Assembly: GCF_003970915.1 (NCBI RefSeq)
Contig: NZ_RXOF01000005.1
Span: forward strand, 186,001-250,000
Reading direction: 5' to 3'
Length of the DNA: 64,000 nucleotides
From: Hymenobacter gummosus
Lineage (GTDB): Bacteria > Bacteroidota > Bacteroidia > Cytophagales > Hymenobacteraceae
Shown here one piece after another: positions 63,017 through 64,000 of the stretch. The notes under the pieces are model-generated. The model searched no databases, was not told where the DNA came from, and saw only the letters and a list, made by a program, of their open reading frames with translations. The position numbers and the translations under genes are program-made. The first letter of the stretch is position 1. Every line of letters begins with the position of its first letter.

Positions 63017-63424
63017 ATGAATCAGAAATATTCCGTAGCTAAAAACTTGCTGGCATCGGCCGTGGGGCTGGCGATAATGTACCAGTTGCTCCGGACCGAG
63101 TCGCGGAAGCTGCCGTACTCGCAGTACCTGAGCGGCCAGGCTTACGTGAATCTGCGCGTACGCGGCCGGATCGATACGATTTACCAGTACAACAAAGGAT
63201 ACCCGGTGGTGCGGATTGCCGGGCAAAACATGCAAATGCAGTTGGGTACCACAGCCCAGAAATACCTGGCAGTGGGCGACTCCGTGGTGAAGGAGCCGCA
63301 CAGCTTAGACATTACCACGTATCGGACCTACACGAACTTTATAGAGGTGATGCGCTGGTCATCTACCAATCCGCAGGCACTGATTGGTGGATTTGTTTCG
63401 CGGGATACACTACCCCGTCGCTAG
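63017..63424 (+). CDS. Small membrane-anchored protein of unknown function
   Basis: 135 aa. An N-terminal hydrophobic helix (AKNLLASAVGLAIMYQLL) is followed by a beta-rich domain (YVNLRVRGRIDTIYQYNKGY, QLGTTAQKYLAVGDSVVKEP). The layout is like many Bacteroidota hypothetical proteins with one anchor and an outward-facing domain. No function can be named. The following gap holds the 21-bp minisatellite. Confidence 0.65.
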   Translation: MNQKYSVAKNLLASAVGLAIMYQLLRTESRKLPYSQYLSGQAYVNLRVRGRIDTIYQYNKGYPVVRIAGQNMQMQLGTTAQKYLAVGDSVVKEPHSLDITTYRTYTNFIEVMRWSSTNPQALIGGFVSRDTLPRR

Positions 63425-63834
63425 TGAGCAACTAGGTCAGCCACCCGATAGCCACCGCGGCGCGGGGCAGATGGGTCGTGGCCGGGACTAGGTGCTCTTA
63501 CGTTCCGCCGGACCGTTTCTTTACCCGCCTTGCACGTCCCTGCATTGGTTTCGCATGGCCCCTTATCCGTTGCGCATGGCCCTCTGATAGTTTCGCACGG
63601 CCCTTTATCCGTCTAACATGTCACTTTGTCCATTTAGCATGGCTCTTTAAGCGTTTAGCGTGGCTCTTTGTCCATTTCGCACGGCCCTTTATCCGTTTCA
63701 CATGCCCCTGCGTTGGTTTTGCGCGGCCCTAAGAAGCTTTTGCACTGTCTAGGTGGGTAAAAGTTGATAATGGCATAAAATAATCATACCCTTATCCTAT
63801 CAGTTCATCTTTTTTCCACTCTGATATTACCATT
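63425..63834. other. 410-bp gap with a minisatellite
   Basis: Contains the 21-bp tandem repeat (63527-63757) and an AT-rich tail that should include the promoter of the last gene. No reliable -7 match is seen. A short open frame across the repeat encodes only a repeating heptapeptide and is not treated as a gene. Confidence 0.65.
63527..63757 (+). repeat. 21-bp tandem repeat, about ten or eleven degenerate copies
   Basis: Units start at 63527, 63548, 63569, 63590, 63611, 63632, 63653, 63674, 63695, 63716 and 63737, all 21 bp. Consensus is GTTTCGCAYGGCCCTTTATC plus C. Copies at 63590 and 63674 are almost identical; the others differ at 3-8 positions, with the last copy the most degenerate. 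Being a multiple of three, it keeps an open frame of a repeated heptapeptide (FARPFIR, LAWLFKR). Confidence 0.9.
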
Positions 63835-64000
63835 ATGGCGAAACAAAAACCCGAAGTCCGTCAGTTTTCGGGCTCGGATGCCGACATGCGCGCCCGGATG
63901 CGGACCATGCACGGCCACTATCTCACCGACGCGGCGGCGTTTGCCGCCGTCAACCCCGAACTGGGCGGTACGTTCGGGGCCGAATGGCTGGCGGCCATCG
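63835..64000 (+). CDS. Protein of unknown function (N-terminal part, cut by right edge)
   Basis: 55 codons from the ATG at 63835, open to the edge. Starts MAKQKPEVRQFSGSDADMRA, continues with RMRTMHGHYLTDAAAFAAV and NPELGGTFGAEWLAAI. No signal peptide. The pattern is not one I recognise; too little is present to say more. High GC as in the chromosome. Confidence 0.6.
   Translation, partial: MAKQKPEVRQFSGSDADMRARMRTMHGHYLTDAAAFAAVNPELGGTFGAEWLAAI

Noticed and set aside
63478-63732. Open frame of a repeated heptapeptide (FARPFIR type)
   Set aside because: It exists only because the 21-bp unit is a multiple of three; GTG start without promoter or context, hydrophobic/aromatic repeats unlike any protein I know.

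Overview
The window looks like a chromosomal stretch of a GC-rich member of the Bacteroidota, most like Hymenobacter and its relatives in the Cytophagales. The evidence is three SusC/SusD pairs, two likely type IX secretion proteins (PorQ and a PorE-like protein), DUF6702 and DUF6915 proteins, TAnnTTTG-type -7 promoter elements, and no clear Shine-Dalgarno sequences except the one inside the prfB frameshift site. The genus is inferred from gene content and composition; no search was run. I found no rRNA, tRNA or CRISPR.

Layout. 1-3994 (minus) is the N-terminal part of a very large secreted beta-helix/DUF11 surface protein that runs off the left edge. 4495-12880 (plus) is a housekeeping block: Nudix hydrolase, PlsC-type acyltransferase, gatC, a large membrane-TPR protein, an ABC ATPase, cobalamin adenosyltransferase, branched-chain aminotransferase and prfB with its programmed frameshift. 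13028-28597 holds three SusC/SusD uptake pairs, one minus and two plus, split by a 964-bp AT-rich divergent gap, with no enzymes or dedicated regulators. 28669-43344 carries mainly minus-strand housekeeping genes (SDR, hslU, porQ, lon, DUF6702, rseP, dxr), with porE on plus, then an XRE regulator with a dense operator-like array and small DUF genes. 43353-49981 has a GreA-like gene overlapping a frameshifted gene, a PhyH dioxygenase, GH3, OsmC and several small membrane proteins. 50135-56412 (minus) has dnaA, a 5'-nucleotidase divided over two genes, and two paralogous outer-membrane proteins. 56593-60838 has mutA and mutB. 60853-62555 is an AT-richer two-gene ATPase/nuclease-like cassette. 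Small unknown genes, a 21-bp minisatellite and a truncated gene end the window.

How genes work together. MutA/MutB and the cobalamin adenosyltransferase at 9944 belong to one B12-dependent route, the second making the cofactor for the first. PorQ and PorE point to a type IX secretion system that could export the large surface protein. SusC/SusD pairs import unknown polymers or peptides across the outer membrane. RseP, Lon and HslU cover envelope and cytoplasmic proteolysis.

The most unusual content lies in what the genes do not explain. (1) A 99-bp palindromic repeat sits in frame inside mutB, and its exact removal restores a family-like linker. (2) Many intergenic gaps hold long inverted repeats of two kinds: REP-like pairs of recurring families, and pairs whose arms consist of locus-specific short units of 7-9 bp. 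(3) The XRE gene has five copies of a TTAACATTCGA-type motif in alternating orientation upstream. (4) The overlapping ATPase/ExK gene pair is a candidate uncharacterised defence cassette.
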